DNA from: Citricoccus muralis
GTDB taxonomy: Bacteria; Actinomycetota; Actinomycetes; Actinomycetales; Micrococcaceae
Assembly: GCF_029637705.1 (NCBI RefSeq)
Contig: NZ_CP121252.1
Coordinates: 2,418,001 to 2,482,000 of the forward strand
DNA: 64,000 bases
Direction of reading: 5' to 3'
Positions 7,435-15,526 of the stretch are shown here, piece by piece. Position numbers and translations under genes: made by a program. Below the pieces are notes generated by a model. It worked only from the letters and a program-made list of their open reading frames with translations, made no database searches and had not been told where the DNA came from. Position 1 is the first letter of the stretch; each line of letters opens with the position of its first letter.

Positions 7435-9102
7435 GTGGACACCTTCACCGCCCTCACCGATGCTGTGGGCAACAGCGTCGGTCTCTCCGCCCTGGTCGGC
7501 GCACTGCCGCTGATCACGTTCTTCGTCATGCTGCTGGTAGTCAAGGCCCGCGCCCACATCTGTGGTGCCGTGGCCTTGCTGGTAGCTCTGCTGGTCGCCA
7601 TTGTCGGATTCCAGATGCCTTGGGACCTGGCAGTCCTCTCGGCCACTCAGGGCGCAGTCTTCGGGCTCTTCCCCATTGTGTGGATCGTGGTGCTGGCGCT
7701 GTGGTTCTACCAGGTCACGGTGCTGAGCGGCCGCTTTGAAGACATGCGCACCCTGTTCGACACCATCGGCGGCGGCGACCTGCGCATCCAGGCGATTCTG
7801 ATTGCGTTCTGCTTCGGCGGTCTGTTGGAGGCCCTGGCAGGATTCGGCGCCCCGGTGGCCATCACCGCCACCATGATTCTGGCCCTCGGGCTGAAGCCGC
7901 TGAAGACTGCGACTGTTGTGCTGATTGCCAACACCGCACCCGTCGCGTTCGGCGCCGTCGGTATTCCGATCACCACGGCCGGGGTACTCACCGACCTGGA
8001 CCCGAACACCATCGGCGCCGTGGTCGGTCACCAGGCCCCGCTGTTGGCCGTGATGGTGCCGTTCTTCCTGTTGTTGATCATCGACGGACGTCGGGGTCTG
8101 CGCGAGGCCTGGCCGGCAGCCCTGGTGATCGGGGCCTGCTTCTCGCTGGCTCAGTGGTGGAGCGCCACCTTCTTCTCCTACGAGCTCACCGACGTCGTCG
8201 CCGCCCTGGCCGGTCTGGCCGGTGCTGTGATCCTGCTGCGTTTCTGGAACCCGCGCGGTACCGAAGAAGTCCGTCAGCGTCTGGGCGTCGAGGCACCCGC
8301 CCCGGCCGAGACCCTCACTGCGGTGCGCGTGTGGATGGCGGTGCTGCCCTACGTCATCGTCGTCGCGGTGTTTGGCATCGCCAAGCTATGGACCGCCGGA
8401 GTGAACGTACCCGCGGCCCTGGCTGGCACCGATCTCAAGCTGCCCTGGCCCGGACTGGATGGGCGCCTGGTGGACGCCGCCGGGGACCCGATTTCCGGCA
8501 CGGTGTACAACTTCCAGTGGTTGTCCAGCCCTGGCACCCTGTTGCTGATCGCCGGGCTGATCACCGCCGTCGTGTATGCGATCTTCCACGGCAACGGCGC
8601 CTTCCGTCTCACCCTGGGCAACGCCGTGGCCGAGATCGGACGCACCATGTGGAAGATGCGCTTCGCCGCGATGACCATCGTGTCGGTGCTGGCCCTGGCC
8701 TACGTCATGAACTTCTCCGGCCAGACCATCGCCATGGGCACCTGGGTGGCCGGGCTCGGAGCGGCCTTCGCCTTCTTCTCCCCGGTGCTGGGCTGGATCG
8801 GCACCGCCGTCACCGGTTCGGACACCTCCGCCAACGCCCTCTTCGCGAACCTGCAGAAGACCGCAGCGCTGGAGGCCAGCCTCGACCCGCATCTGCTGAC
8901 CGCGGCGAACACCTCCGGCGGCGTCGTCGGCAAGATGATCTCTCCGCAGTCCCTGGCCATTGCCGCCACAGCCGTGAACATGGACGGCAAAGAGTCCCAC
9001 ATCTTCCGGGCCGTCATCTGGTGGTCAGTGGGGCTCTTGCTGCTGCTGTGCACTGTGGTGTTCCTGCAGTCCAACGTGCTCGCCTGGATGCTGCCGCTCT
9101 AA
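7435..9102 (+). CDS. lctP: L-lactate permease (LctP family)
   Basis: Membrane permease that imports lactate (and glycolate) with protons. It has 555 residues and about 13 hydrophobic segments, matching the LctP family. Recognisable blocks are FVMLLVVKARAH near the start, FGGLLEALAGFGAPVAITA around residue 140, GIPITTAGVL, and near the C-terminus ITGSDTSANALF-like (VTGSDTSANALFANLQ) followed by GGVVGKMISPQSLAIA. The GTG at 7435 is preceded by AGGAGG at 8 nt spacing; the open frame extends upstream through the operator but is not coding there. With its tandem operator and the downstream regulator it forms a lactate-responsive unit. The lactate dehydrogenase that would use the substrate is not in the window. 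Confidence 0.95.
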   Translation: MDTFTALTDAVGNSVGLSALVGALPLITFFVMLLVVKARAHICGAVALLVALLVAIVGFQMPWDLAVLSATQGAVFGLFPIVWIVVLALWFYQVTVLSGRFEDMRTLFDTIGGGDLRIQAILIAFCFGGLLEALAGFGAPVAITATMILALGLKPLKTATVVLIANTAPVAFGAVGIPITTAGVLTDLDPNTIGAVVGHQAPLLAVMVPFFLLLIIDGRRGLREAWPAALVIGACFSLAQWWSATFFSYELTDVVAALAGLAGAVILLRFWNPRGTEEVRQRLGVEAPAPAETLTAVRVWMAVLPYVIVVAVFGIAKLWTAGVNVPAALAGTDLKLPWPGLDGRLVDAAGDPISGTVYNFQWLSSPGTLLLIAGLITAVVYAIFHGNGAFRLTLGNAVAEIGRTMWKMRFAAMTIVSVLALAYVMNFSGQTIAMGTWVAGLGAAFAFFSPVLGWIGTAVTGSDTSANALFANLQKTAALEASLDPHLLTAANTSGGVVGKMISPQSLAIAATAVNMDGKESHIFRAVIWWSVGLLLLLCTVVFLQSNVLAWMLPL

Positions 9103-9119
9103 GGCACGACGGCGGCGGG

Positions 9120-9125
9120 TATGAT
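9120..9125 (+). promoter_or_regulatory. Possible -10 element for the regulator gene
   Basis: TATGAT preceded by a G-rich stretch lies 31 bp before the start of the GntR regulator and 15 bp after the lctP stop. It would let the repressor be made independently of lctP. No convincing -35 is visible. Confidence 0.4.
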
Positions 9126-9156
9126 GAATCGGTCATTCTGAACTCAGGAGTACATC

Positions 9157-9888
9157 GTGCCCGCTGCCTCACGCGCCTACACCATCGTTCTCGATTGGCT
9201 GGAGCAACGGCTTCGCTCCGGTGAGATCGCGGTGGGCGACAAGCTGCCCAGCGAACGCGACCTGGCCGAGGAATTCGGCATTTCCCGGGCCTCGGTGCGC
9301 GAGGGAGTGCGGATCCTGGATGCCATGGGGCTGGTGCGCTCGGCCACCGGTTCGGGTCCGCGCGCCGGCGCGGTGGTCATCTCCGAACCGTCCACCGCCC
9401 TGGCCTGGGCGCTGCGGATGCACATCGCCACCCAGTCGCTGCCGGTGTGGGATATCGCCCAGACCCGGTTGCTGCTGGAAACCCAATCCGCCCGGGATGC
9501 GGCCGCCGCACCGGAGTCGGAGCAGCGTCAGGAGGTCCTGGATCGGGCTGCGGCGTTGCTCGACGTCATGGATGATCCGGACCTGCCCTCGTTCCGCTTC
9601 CACGAGCTGGACACGGAGTTCCACACGGTGCTGACCTCGCTGGCGGGCAACGTGGTGGTGGAGACCATCATGGACTCGCTGCGCCAGGCCACGATCGGCT
9701 ACGTGCAGGAAACCGTGGCCGGGCTCTCCGACTGGCCCGCGGTGCGCTCCGAGTTGCAGGTCCAGCACCGGGCGATCCTGCAGACCTTCCGTGACCGCGA
9801 CGGCGAGGCAGCGGCCGCCGCGTTGCACCACCACATCACCTGGTTCTACCGTCTGAGCGCGCCCGACAGGGACTCTGCCGACCACTAG
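9157..9888 (+). CDS. lldR: LldR-like GntR/FadR-family lactate regulator
   Basis: A 243-residue repressor. The N-terminal winged helix (residues about 5-75) contains GDKLPSERDLAEEFGISRAS, and the C-terminal FCD domain includes the helix FRFHELDTEFHTVLTSLAGN and QHRAILQTFRDRD, which carry metal-ligand Asp and His residues. FCD proteins of this group sense small organic acids; the position directly after lactate permease points to lactate. The two TGGTC-N-GACCA sites before lctP fit its expected operator. The GTG start has CAGGAG upstream. The stop codon TAG is part of the TAGACT hexamer that probably drives the next gene. Confidence 0.88.
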   Translation: MPAASRAYTIVLDWLEQRLRSGEIAVGDKLPSERDLAEEFGISRASVREGVRILDAMGLVRSATGSGPRAGAVVISEPSTALAWALRMHIATQSLPVWDIAQTRLLLETQSARDAAAAPESEQRQEVLDRAAALLDVMDDPDLPSFRFHELDTEFHTVLTSLAGNVVVETIMDSLRQATIGYVQETVAGLSDWPAVRSELQVQHRAILQTFRDRDGEAAAAALHHHITWFYRLSAPDRDSADH

Positions 9889-9897
9889 ACTGGTGGC

Positions 9898-10440
9898 ATG
9901 GCCTCATCGCGTTCTGTTTCGTCCCGCCGTTCCTCCGACCCCATGGATGTGTTCACCCCCGCGTACCGCCGGCTGGTCCCGGAATTGCTGGGCATCGAAT
10001 GGAGTGCTCAGGAAGGCATGAGCGCCCAGGAGTTCGGCGCACGCTGCGCGCAGAGCCCGGCGGCCCAGCACTTCACCGAGACCGATCTGCAGATCCCGGT
10101 GGCGCTGAGTCGGTTCTATCTGGCCGTGGGCGGTTGCGAAGAGGTGTTGGAAACCGACCACTTTTTCTTCGCGCCCGAGGAGTTCGACGTGCGCGACGGG
10201 CATCTGATGTTCCTTGAAGACGCCGAGGAGTCCACCGTGTGGGGCATCCCAGTGGACCAGCTGAGCCTGCCGGACCCGCTCGTCGCACAGCGCAGCTCCG
10301 GGGCCGACGCCGAGACGGGCGCGTGGCGTCCGCTGGAAGGCACAGTGTCAGAGTTCATCACCGACTTGTTCGCCTGGATGCTCGAGACCGCCGAGTCTGA
10401 GTCCGGCAATGAGCGCGACGACGAAGATGGGCGCTCATGA
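9898..10440 (+). CDS. SUKH (SMI1/KNR4)-like protein
   Basis: A 180-residue soluble protein that resembles the SMI1/KNR4 (SUKH) fold: an early helix, IPVALSRFYLAVGG, then HFFFAPEEF, HLMFLEDAEESTVWGIPVD, a DPLVAQ strand and a C-terminal amphipathic helix (VSEFITDLFAWML). SUKH proteins are best known as immunity proteins of polymorphic toxins, but many are orphan housekeeping proteins, and no toxin is next to this one. No Shine-Dalgarno precedes the ATG; TAGACT at 9886-9891 lies 6 nt before it, suggesting leaderless transcription. Its stop overlaps the start of the HIT gene (ATGA), so the two are translationally coupled. The fold assignment is by eye only. Confidence 0.55.
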   Translation: MASSRSVSSRRSSDPMDVFTPAYRRLVPELLGIEWSAQEGMSAQEFGARCAQSPAAQHFTETDLQIPVALSRFYLAVGGCEEVLETDHFFFAPEEFDVRDGHLMFLEDAEESTVWGIPVDQLSLPDPLVAQRSSGADAETGAWRPLEGTVSEFITDLFAWMLETAESESGNERDDEDGRS

Positions 10441-10934
10441 GCGGGGCACGGGCATTCCCCTCGCACGCCCCGGAGCATTACGTGTGCCCGTTCTGCGGGC
10501 TGGTGAACGGTGATGTCACCGACCCGGGGAATCGCTGCGCATTAGAAGACCTCGTCTATCAGGATGACGAGCTGATCGTGTTCATGGCGGTCGACGGGTT
10601 CGGTCCGCACGAGGGTCACGCCATGATCAGTCCCGCCGCCCACATCGAAACCCTCTACGAGATGCCGGATCGGGTGATGCAACGCATCGGCCTGATGGCC
10701 CGTCAGGTGGCGATCGCGATGAAGGACGCCTGGTCGCCGGAGGGCATCAGCACCCGCCAGCACAACGAGCCGGCCGGGAATCAGCACGTGTGGCACTACC
10801 ACCTGCATGTGTTCCCGCGGTACGCCGATGACATGCTCTACCGGCAGCTGCGCCACCCGGTGGATCCGGAAGTGCGCGCGGTCAAGGCGCAAGAACTGGC
10901 GGCGGCACTCGACGCCGCTCCGACGCTGATCTGA
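10437..10934 (+). CDS. HIT family hydrolase
   Basis: A 165-residue histidine-triad protein. The catalytic motif H-x-H-x-H is at 120-124 within HVWHYHLHVFPRY, and the N-terminal CPFC (17-20) is a probable zinc knuckle common in this branch. GHAMISPAAHIETLYEMP matches the conserved second strand and helix. HIT enzymes hydrolyse nucleotide phosphoramidates or dinucleotide polyphosphates; the substrate is not known here. The ATG overlaps the stop of the SUKH-like gene, so the pair forms one operon. It converges on the polyprenyl synthase gene with an 10-bp gap. Confidence 0.9.
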   Translation: MSGARAFPSHAPEHYVCPFCGLVNGDVTDPGNRCALEDLVYQDDELIVFMAVDGFGPHEGHAMISPAAHIETLYEMPDRVMQRIGLMARQVAIAMKDAWSPEGISTRQHNEPAGNQHVWHYHLHVFPRYADDMLYRQLRHPVDPEVRAVKAQELAAALDAAPTLI

Positions 10935-10944
10935 ACCCAGCAGC

Positions 10945-12021
10945 TCAGCCGTTGCGGTGCACCACGTAGTCGGCGAACTGGGCCAGGGCCTCGGTCACCG
11001 GAGTGGGCTCCAGCGGCTCCAGCGCCTGCTTGGCCCGGGCGGCCCAGGCGCGGGTGAGCGACCAGGCTTCGTCGATCACCGGGTGGGACTTCACCGCCTG
11101 CACGGCGGCATCCAACTGTTCATCCGTCTCCAGCGGGCCGTCCACCAGCTCGAGCGCGGCCACGGCGTCGTCGTCGCCATTCTGGGCGGACTGACGCAGC
11201 AACAACACGGGCAGGGTGGCCACCCGTTCACGGAGATCGGTGCCCGGGATCTTCCCAGAATTGGCCTGTTCCGCGGTGAGGTCGATGATGTCGTCGGCCA
11301 GCTGGAACGCCATGCCCACGTAGTCGCCGTACGCTTTCATGATCTCGATGGTGGTCTTATCGGAGCCGCCGTGCAGCGCACCAAGACCAGCAGAGGCGGA
11401 GATCAGCGACGCCGTCTTGCCGTTGATCACCTTCAGGTAGTGCGCCAGCGGGTCCTCATCGTCCTGCGGGCCCACGGTCTCCCAGAGTTGCCCCATCACC
11501 AGAGCCTCGAAGGTTTCGGCGTGGACTTTGATGGAGTCGTAGCCCATCTCGGACATGCCCAGCGAGGCCCGGGCGAAGATCAAATCGCCGGCCAGGATCG
11601 CCACCAGGTTCGACCACTGGCGGTGAGCGGTGGGGGCGCCGCGGCGCAGTTCGGCCTCGTCCATCACGTCGTCGTGGTAGAGGGTGGCCAGGTGGGTCAG
11701 TTCCATCACGGTGGCCACGCGGCGCACCTGTGGGGAAATCTGCACGGTGGTGCCCGCAGCCACGTTCGGGTCGGCCAGCAGGGAGGCGAGCACGGTGAGC
11801 AGCGGACGCACGCGCTTGCCGCCGGCGTCGAGCAGGTGCCGGGAGACGTCGTCTGCCAGCCGATCGGCGTTAGTCAGGGCAGCGGCCAGCTCATCCTCGA
11901 TCACGCTCAGGGAGTCGACGAGGGCGCTGACCAGCTGCTCATGCTCTTCCAAGGCGTCGAACCCGGGAGGCAGGCTGAGGGTCGCGGCCAGGCCTGCTGC
12001 GTCGTCGGTTGCGGAACTCAC
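10945..12021 (-). CDS. Polyprenyl diphosphate synthase
   Basis: Trans-prenyltransferase that builds the isoprenoid tail, probably for menaquinone, by adding isopentenyl units to an allylic diphosphate. It has 358 residues. The first Asp-rich motif DDVMD is at 117-121 and the second, LADDIIDL, follows in the C-terminal half; GGKRVRPLL near residue 68 binds diphosphate. I set the start at the GTG at 12021 because TAGTGT (12034-12029) lies exactly 7 nt upstream, the pattern seen at many leaderless genes here; two other GTGs at 12030 and 12027 are possible. It directly follows the prenyl-reductase gene. Chain length cannot be read reliably by eye. Confidence 0.92.
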   Translation of the reverse strand: MSSATDDAAGLAATLSLPPGFDALEEHEQLVSALVDSLSVIEDELAAALTNADRLADDVSRHLLDAGGKRVRPLLTVLASLLADPNVAAGTTVQISPQVRRVATVMELTHLATLYHDDVMDEAELRRGAPTAHRQWSNLVAILAGDLIFARASLGMSEMGYDSIKVHAETFEALVMGQLWETVGPQDDEDPLAHYLKVINGKTASLISASAGLGALHGGSDKTTIEIMKAYGDYVGMAFQLADDIIDLTAEQANSGKIPGTDLRERVATLPVLLLRQSAQNGDDDAVAALELVDGPLETDEQLDAAVQAVKSHPVIDEAWSLTRAWAARAKQALEPLEPTPVTEALAQFADYVVHRNG

Positions 12022-12031
12022 CTGCACCACA

Positions 12032-13396
12032 CTAGCGAACTTGGACCGCTGATGCGCCCTGATTGATCTGGGTGTCCTGCGTGGAAGCGGCCGGCACCAT
12101 GGACTCGATGATGCGCACGGCCCGGTCCACGGCCGAAGCGCCGTCGGGATCCACCACGTTCGACATGATCTGCACGACGACACGCAAGAGGGCCGGAACG
12201 CTCATCCCGGTGGCCAGCGCGGCGCGCAGCACCTGCGGGTGGCCGATGAGCCGGGCGAACACCGTGCCCAGGGCGAAATGGGAGCCCCACTCCTCGCGGG
12301 TCAGTCGCGGGTAGCGGGAGAGCTGGGCCTCCCGACCCGACACGGTGGGCGAAGCCAGGGCAGTCACCGTGAGGTCAGCGGCATGACGCGCGGCTTCCAT
12401 GGCAAAGGAAATACCCTCGCCGTTGAACGGGGACACCATGCCTGCAGCATCGCCGACCAAGAGCATGCCGGGCACGTACTGCGGGGTGCGGTTGAAGCCC
12501 ATGGGCAGCGCCGCCGAGAGGATCTTGGAGCCGCGGGTCTCCTCCGAAATGCCCCAGGACTCGGAGAGCGCGCCGGTCCAGTCCTTGAGCACGGTCCGAT
12601 AGTTCAGGGTGCCGAACTGGGGCGAGGTGTCGAGGATGCCCAGCCCGACGTTCACGGTGCCATCGCCCACCGGGAACAGCCAGCCGTAGCCAGGCAGCGG
12701 GTTGCCGTCGGCGTCGGGCAGTTGCAACCAGGACTCGATCCAGTCGTCGTCGTGGCGCGGGGAGTCGTAGTAGGCGCGCACGGCCACACCCATGGGACGG
12801 TCGTCGCGCTTCTCCAGACCCAGGGAGACAGCAGTCCGCGTGGAGTTGCCATCACAGGCCAGCACGACGTCGGCGTAGAAGTCCTGGAATTTCCCGGTTT
12901 TGCGCCCGGTCTCGGAGAGCAGTTCGGCACGCAGTCCGATCACCGTACCTGCGGGCGATGTCAGCGCCTCGGTCACCGAATGGCGCTGCAGCAACCGGGC
13001 CCCGGCGGCGACGGCGTGCTCGGCGAGCAGATGGTCGAAATCGTGGCGGGTGCGCACCAGGGAGTAGTTCGGCCAGGTGGCCGTCTCCGGCCAGGGCACC
13101 TCCACCGCACGTCCGTGAGCCACCAGCCGCAGCCCGCGCATGTGCCGCCAGCCCTCGGACTCTGGGTGGTCCAACCCCATCAGATCCATCTCACGGACCG
13201 CCTGCGGAGTGAGCCCATCTCCGCAGACCTTCTCCCGCGGGAAAGCCGTCTTCTCCAACACGATCACGTCCACCCCGGCCTGGGCCAGATGCCAGGCAGC
13301 GGTCGCACCGGCGGGGCCTCCCCCGGCAATGAGTACCTGAGCTCGATGGTCGCTACGGGCAGGGGCGGCCGGGGGAATGCTCTGGGTGGGAACCAT
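12032..13396 (-). CDS. Geranylgeranyl-reductase family flavoprotein (MenJ-like)
   Basis: FAD-dependent oxidoreductase of the geranylgeranyl reductase family, 454 residues. The dinucleotide motif GGGPAG is at 25-30, the PREKVCGDGLTP block is typical of the family, and the second FAD motif is LLVGDAAGMVSPFNGEGI. In actinobacteria such proteins (MenJ in mycobacteria) saturate one isoprene unit of the menaquinone tail. Its position between polyprenyl synthase and menF supports that role. The ATG at 13396 has no Shine-Dalgarno; TAGACT on this strand (13409-13404) is exactly 7 nt upstream. Only 21 bp separate it from the divergent menF start. Confidence 0.9.
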   Translation of the reverse strand: MVPTQSIPPAAPARSDHRAQVLIAGGGPAGATAAWHLAQAGVDVIVLEKTAFPREKVCGDGLTPQAVREMDLMGLDHPESEGWRHMRGLRLVAHGRAVEVPWPETATWPNYSLVRTRHDFDHLLAEHAVAAGARLLQRHSVTEALTSPAGTVIGLRAELLSETGRKTGKFQDFYADVVLACDGNSTRTAVSLGLEKRDDRPMGVAVRAYYDSPRHDDDWIESWLQLPDADGNPLPGYGWLFPVGDGTVNVGLGILDTSPQFGTLNYRTVLKDWTGALSESWGISEETRGSKILSAALPMGFNRTPQYVPGMLLVGDAAGMVSPFNGEGISFAMEAARHAADLTVTALASPTVSGREAQLSRYPRLTREEWGSHFALGTVFARLIGHPQVLRAALATGMSVPALLRVVVQIMSNVVDPDGASAVDRAVRIIESMVPAASTQDTQINQGASAVQVR

Positions 13397-13417
13397 ACCG
13401 GCTAGTCTAGGTGAGTC
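13397..13417. promoter_or_regulatory. Compact divergent promoter, menF and prenyl reductase
   Basis: The 21 bp between two divergent start codons contain CTAGTCTAG (13402-13410). Read on plus it supplies TAGTCT 9 nt before the menF ATG; read on minus it supplies TAGACT 7 nt before the reductase ATG. The two -10 elements overlap almost completely, so both transcripts would be leaderless and the -35 regions would lie inside the opposite coding sequences. Confidence 0.6.
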
Positions 13418-14827
13418 ATGACTGAACTCGTGTGTGTTGTCCGGGCGGTGAACCCCGCGTCGGTGCCGATACCTGTCCTGCTCGATATTGGCCCGACCTC
13501 GATGTGGTGGCGTCATGGTGCCGGACTGCTGGGCTGGGGCGAGGCCGCCGTCACCACTACCCGCGGCCCCTCCCGCTTCGCCGATGCCCGCGACTGGTGG
13601 GAAGACATGGCCGGGCGCGCCCGAGTCTTCGGCGACACCGTGCCGGGCCGGCACGTGCCGGTGGCCTTCGCTTCGTTTACCTTCGATGCCCGCTCCCGCG
13701 CCGAATCGGTGATCACGGTGCCCGAGATTCTCATCATCAACCGCCCGGAGGGCACCTGGCTGGTGTGGCAGCGCCCCATGGAACACACCGATGAGCTGTC
13801 TGTACGCAAAGCCGCCTCCGTCACCACCGAAGAGATGATGGATCGGGCCCGCGAGTTCTGGGACCCTGTGGGCACCGCCGTGCACTTCAAACGCAAAGAG
13901 ATCGCCGACTTCCCCTGGCCGCGCACCTCGGTTCCCGTCCATGAGCTGCAAGCTATCCCCAGCGCGGCCATGGGTGAGCACGACTACGTCGAATCAGTGG
14001 CAGAGGCGCTATCCGCCCTGCAGCGCGGCCCGGTACGCAAAATCGTGATGGCTCGTGACGAGGTGGTCTACCTGTCCGAGGGCATCGATGTGCCCCGCAC
14101 CCTCACCCGACTCACCCGCGACTACGAGCACTGCTGGACCTACCTGGTGCATGGCCTGGTCGGGGCCACCCCGGAGTTGCTCATCGCCCGCAAGGAGGGC
14201 CACGCCGAGGCCCGCGTGCTGGCCGGTACCGCCGATCGGAATGTGGTGGATGCCGAGCGGCAGTTTCCCAGCACCGACGCGGACGAGGCCTATGTGGCCG
14301 AGCAGCTGGTGAATCATCCGAAGCAGCGCCAAGAACACCGTTACGCCATCGATTCCCTCGTTGAACGGTTACAGCCCTACACCCGTTCCCTGCACGCCCA
14401 GGACACCCCGTTCGTGCTACGGCTGCCCAATGTCTGGCATCTGGCCACGGATGTGTCAGCAGAATTGAACGACGACGACGGCGCCCCCGTCTCGGTGGTG
14501 ACCCTGGCCGAAGCGGTGCACCCGACCGCTGCGGTGGGCGGTACGCCGCGAGACCAGGCAGTCGACGAAATCCACCGCCTCGAAAACGAGAAGCACGGCA
14601 TGGACCGTGGCCGCTACGCCGGGCCGGTGGGTTGGGTGGATGCCCGCGGCGACGGCGAATTCGGGATCGCCTTACGCGGGGGCCAGCTGGAATCGCCCCA
14701 CACCATCCGCCTCTACGCGGGCTGCGGTATCGTCGCCGGTTCCGACCCGGAGGCGGAGCTGGCCGAGACCAAAGCGAAGATGCGCCCGATGCTCTCCGCT
14801 TTGGCGGAGCTACCCGAGTCCGAATAG
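13418..14827 (+). CDS. menF: Isochorismate synthase MenF
   Basis: Converts chorismate to isochorismate, the first committed step of menaquinone synthesis. The 469-residue protein has a divergent N-terminal half and a chorismate-binding C-terminal half. Diagnostic segments are RKIVMARDEVV, the ELLIARKEG strand, LAGTADR, the PTAAVGGTPRD motif and GRYAGPVGWVDARGDGEF near the C-terminus. The conserved His/Glu-rich LENEKHGMDRG lies in between. The ATG at 13418 lacks a Shine-Dalgarno and appears leaderless. It converges on a PadR gene 24 bp away. The rest of the pathway (menD, menC) is on the opposite strand just beyond. Confidence 0.92.
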   Translation: MTELVCVVRAVNPASVPIPVLLDIGPTSMWWRHGAGLLGWGEAAVTTTRGPSRFADARDWWEDMAGRARVFGDTVPGRHVPVAFASFTFDARSRAESVITVPEILIINRPEGTWLVWQRPMEHTDELSVRKAASVTTEEMMDRAREFWDPVGTAVHFKRKEIADFPWPRTSVPVHELQAIPSAAMGEHDYVESVAEALSALQRGPVRKIVMARDEVVYLSEGIDVPRTLTRLTRDYEHCWTYLVHGLVGATPELLIARKEGHAEARVLAGTADRNVVDAERQFPSTDADEAYVAEQLVNHPKQRQEHRYAIDSLVERLQPYTRSLHAQDTPFVLRLPNVWHLATDVSAELNDDDGAPVSVVTLAEAVHPTAAVGGTPRDQAVDEIHRLENEKHGMDRGRYAGPVGWVDARGDGEFGIALRGGQLESPHTIRLYAGCGIVAGSDPEAELAETKAKMRPMLSALAELPESE

Positions 14828-14851
14828 CCGACCCCGCGCAAGGCGGCCGAG

Positions 14852-15451
14852 CTAGACCTCGACCCGGCCCTCGCCGAGCTGGTCGACGAGCTTCAGCCCG
14901 CGCTTGGCCCAGTCGATCTCGTGCTGGGCCTGATCCCGTTTTCCCTCGTAGGCGAAGAGCTTGAAGGCCAGGATCCGCTCGTGATCGTCCGCGGAGTAGT
15001 GCTCCAGCCGACGGGCAATGGTGGGCTGCTCCCGGCTGGAGATCGCCTCCAACTGCTGCTCCGCATGCGCCCGTTCGGTTTCAAAGTGTTGGATGTGGGC
15101 CCTCAGCTGCGCTGCGACCGCCGCGGAATCCGCCCACTCAAAGTACGCGGCTTTTAGTCGGGCCGGATCCCGGTCCGGAGTGTAGGGCTGCACCGTGGCC
15201 TGCCAGTCGCGCACCGCTTCCCGCCCCTGGTCCGTGATCAGATACTGGGTCTTGGTTGCGCCCTTGGATCCCCACGGCACCGATTCGGCATCCAGCAGCC
15301 CTTCCTTGTGCATGCGGCGCAGCTCGGGATAGATCTGCGAGTCAGCGGCGTGCCACACATTGCCCACCGACGACGAAAACTGTCGGGACAGGTCATAGCC
15401 GGTCATCGGCTGGGTGGTCAGCAACGCCAGCAGCGCCATCCGCAGACTCAT
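14852..15451 (-). CDS. PadR-family transcriptional regulator
   Basis: A 199-residue regulator with an N-terminal PadR winged helix (residues 1-80: LALLTTQPMTGYDLSRQF and the IYPELRRMHKEGLL recognition region) and a C-terminal helical dimer domain of the Vir_act_alpha type (about 95-180). PadR proteins usually repress a neighbouring transporter or detoxification gene, sometimes by sensing phenolics. The ATG at 15451 has AAGGATC upstream. It lies between menF and menD and may be transcribed from its own promoter in the 75-bp gap after menD. No target gene is obvious nearby. Confidence 0.87.
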   Translation of the reverse strand: MSLRMALLALLTTQPMTGYDLSRQFSSSVGNVWHAADSQIYPELRRMHKEGLLDAESVPWGSKGATKTQYLITDQGREAVRDWQATVQPYTPDRDPARLKAAYFEWADSAAVAAQLRAHIQHFETERAHAEQQLEAISSREQPTIARRLEHYSADDHERILAFKLFAYEGKRDQAQHEIDWAKRGLKLVDQLGEGRVEV

Positions 15452-15498
15452 AGTGATTGATCCTTGTTCTGTGTTGGTACTGGTTGCCCCACATCGGG

Positions 15499-15525
15499 CC
15501 AGCCCACCCGCAATGGGTGAGCTGG
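15499..15525 (-). terminator. Hairpin after menD
   Basis: CCAGCTCACCC / GGGTGGGCTGG on the minus strand, 10 of 11 pairs, with a 5-nt loop, placed directly after the menD stop. It has no U tract. It probably ends or weakens transcription of the menC-menD unit before the PadR gene. Confidence 0.5.
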
Positions 15526-15526
15526 A

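Noticed and set aside
13418-14827. MenF as a salicylate or anthranilate synthase instead
   Set aside because: Chorismate-utilising enzymes are alike by eye, but the surrounding menaquinone genes make isochorismate synthase the better call.
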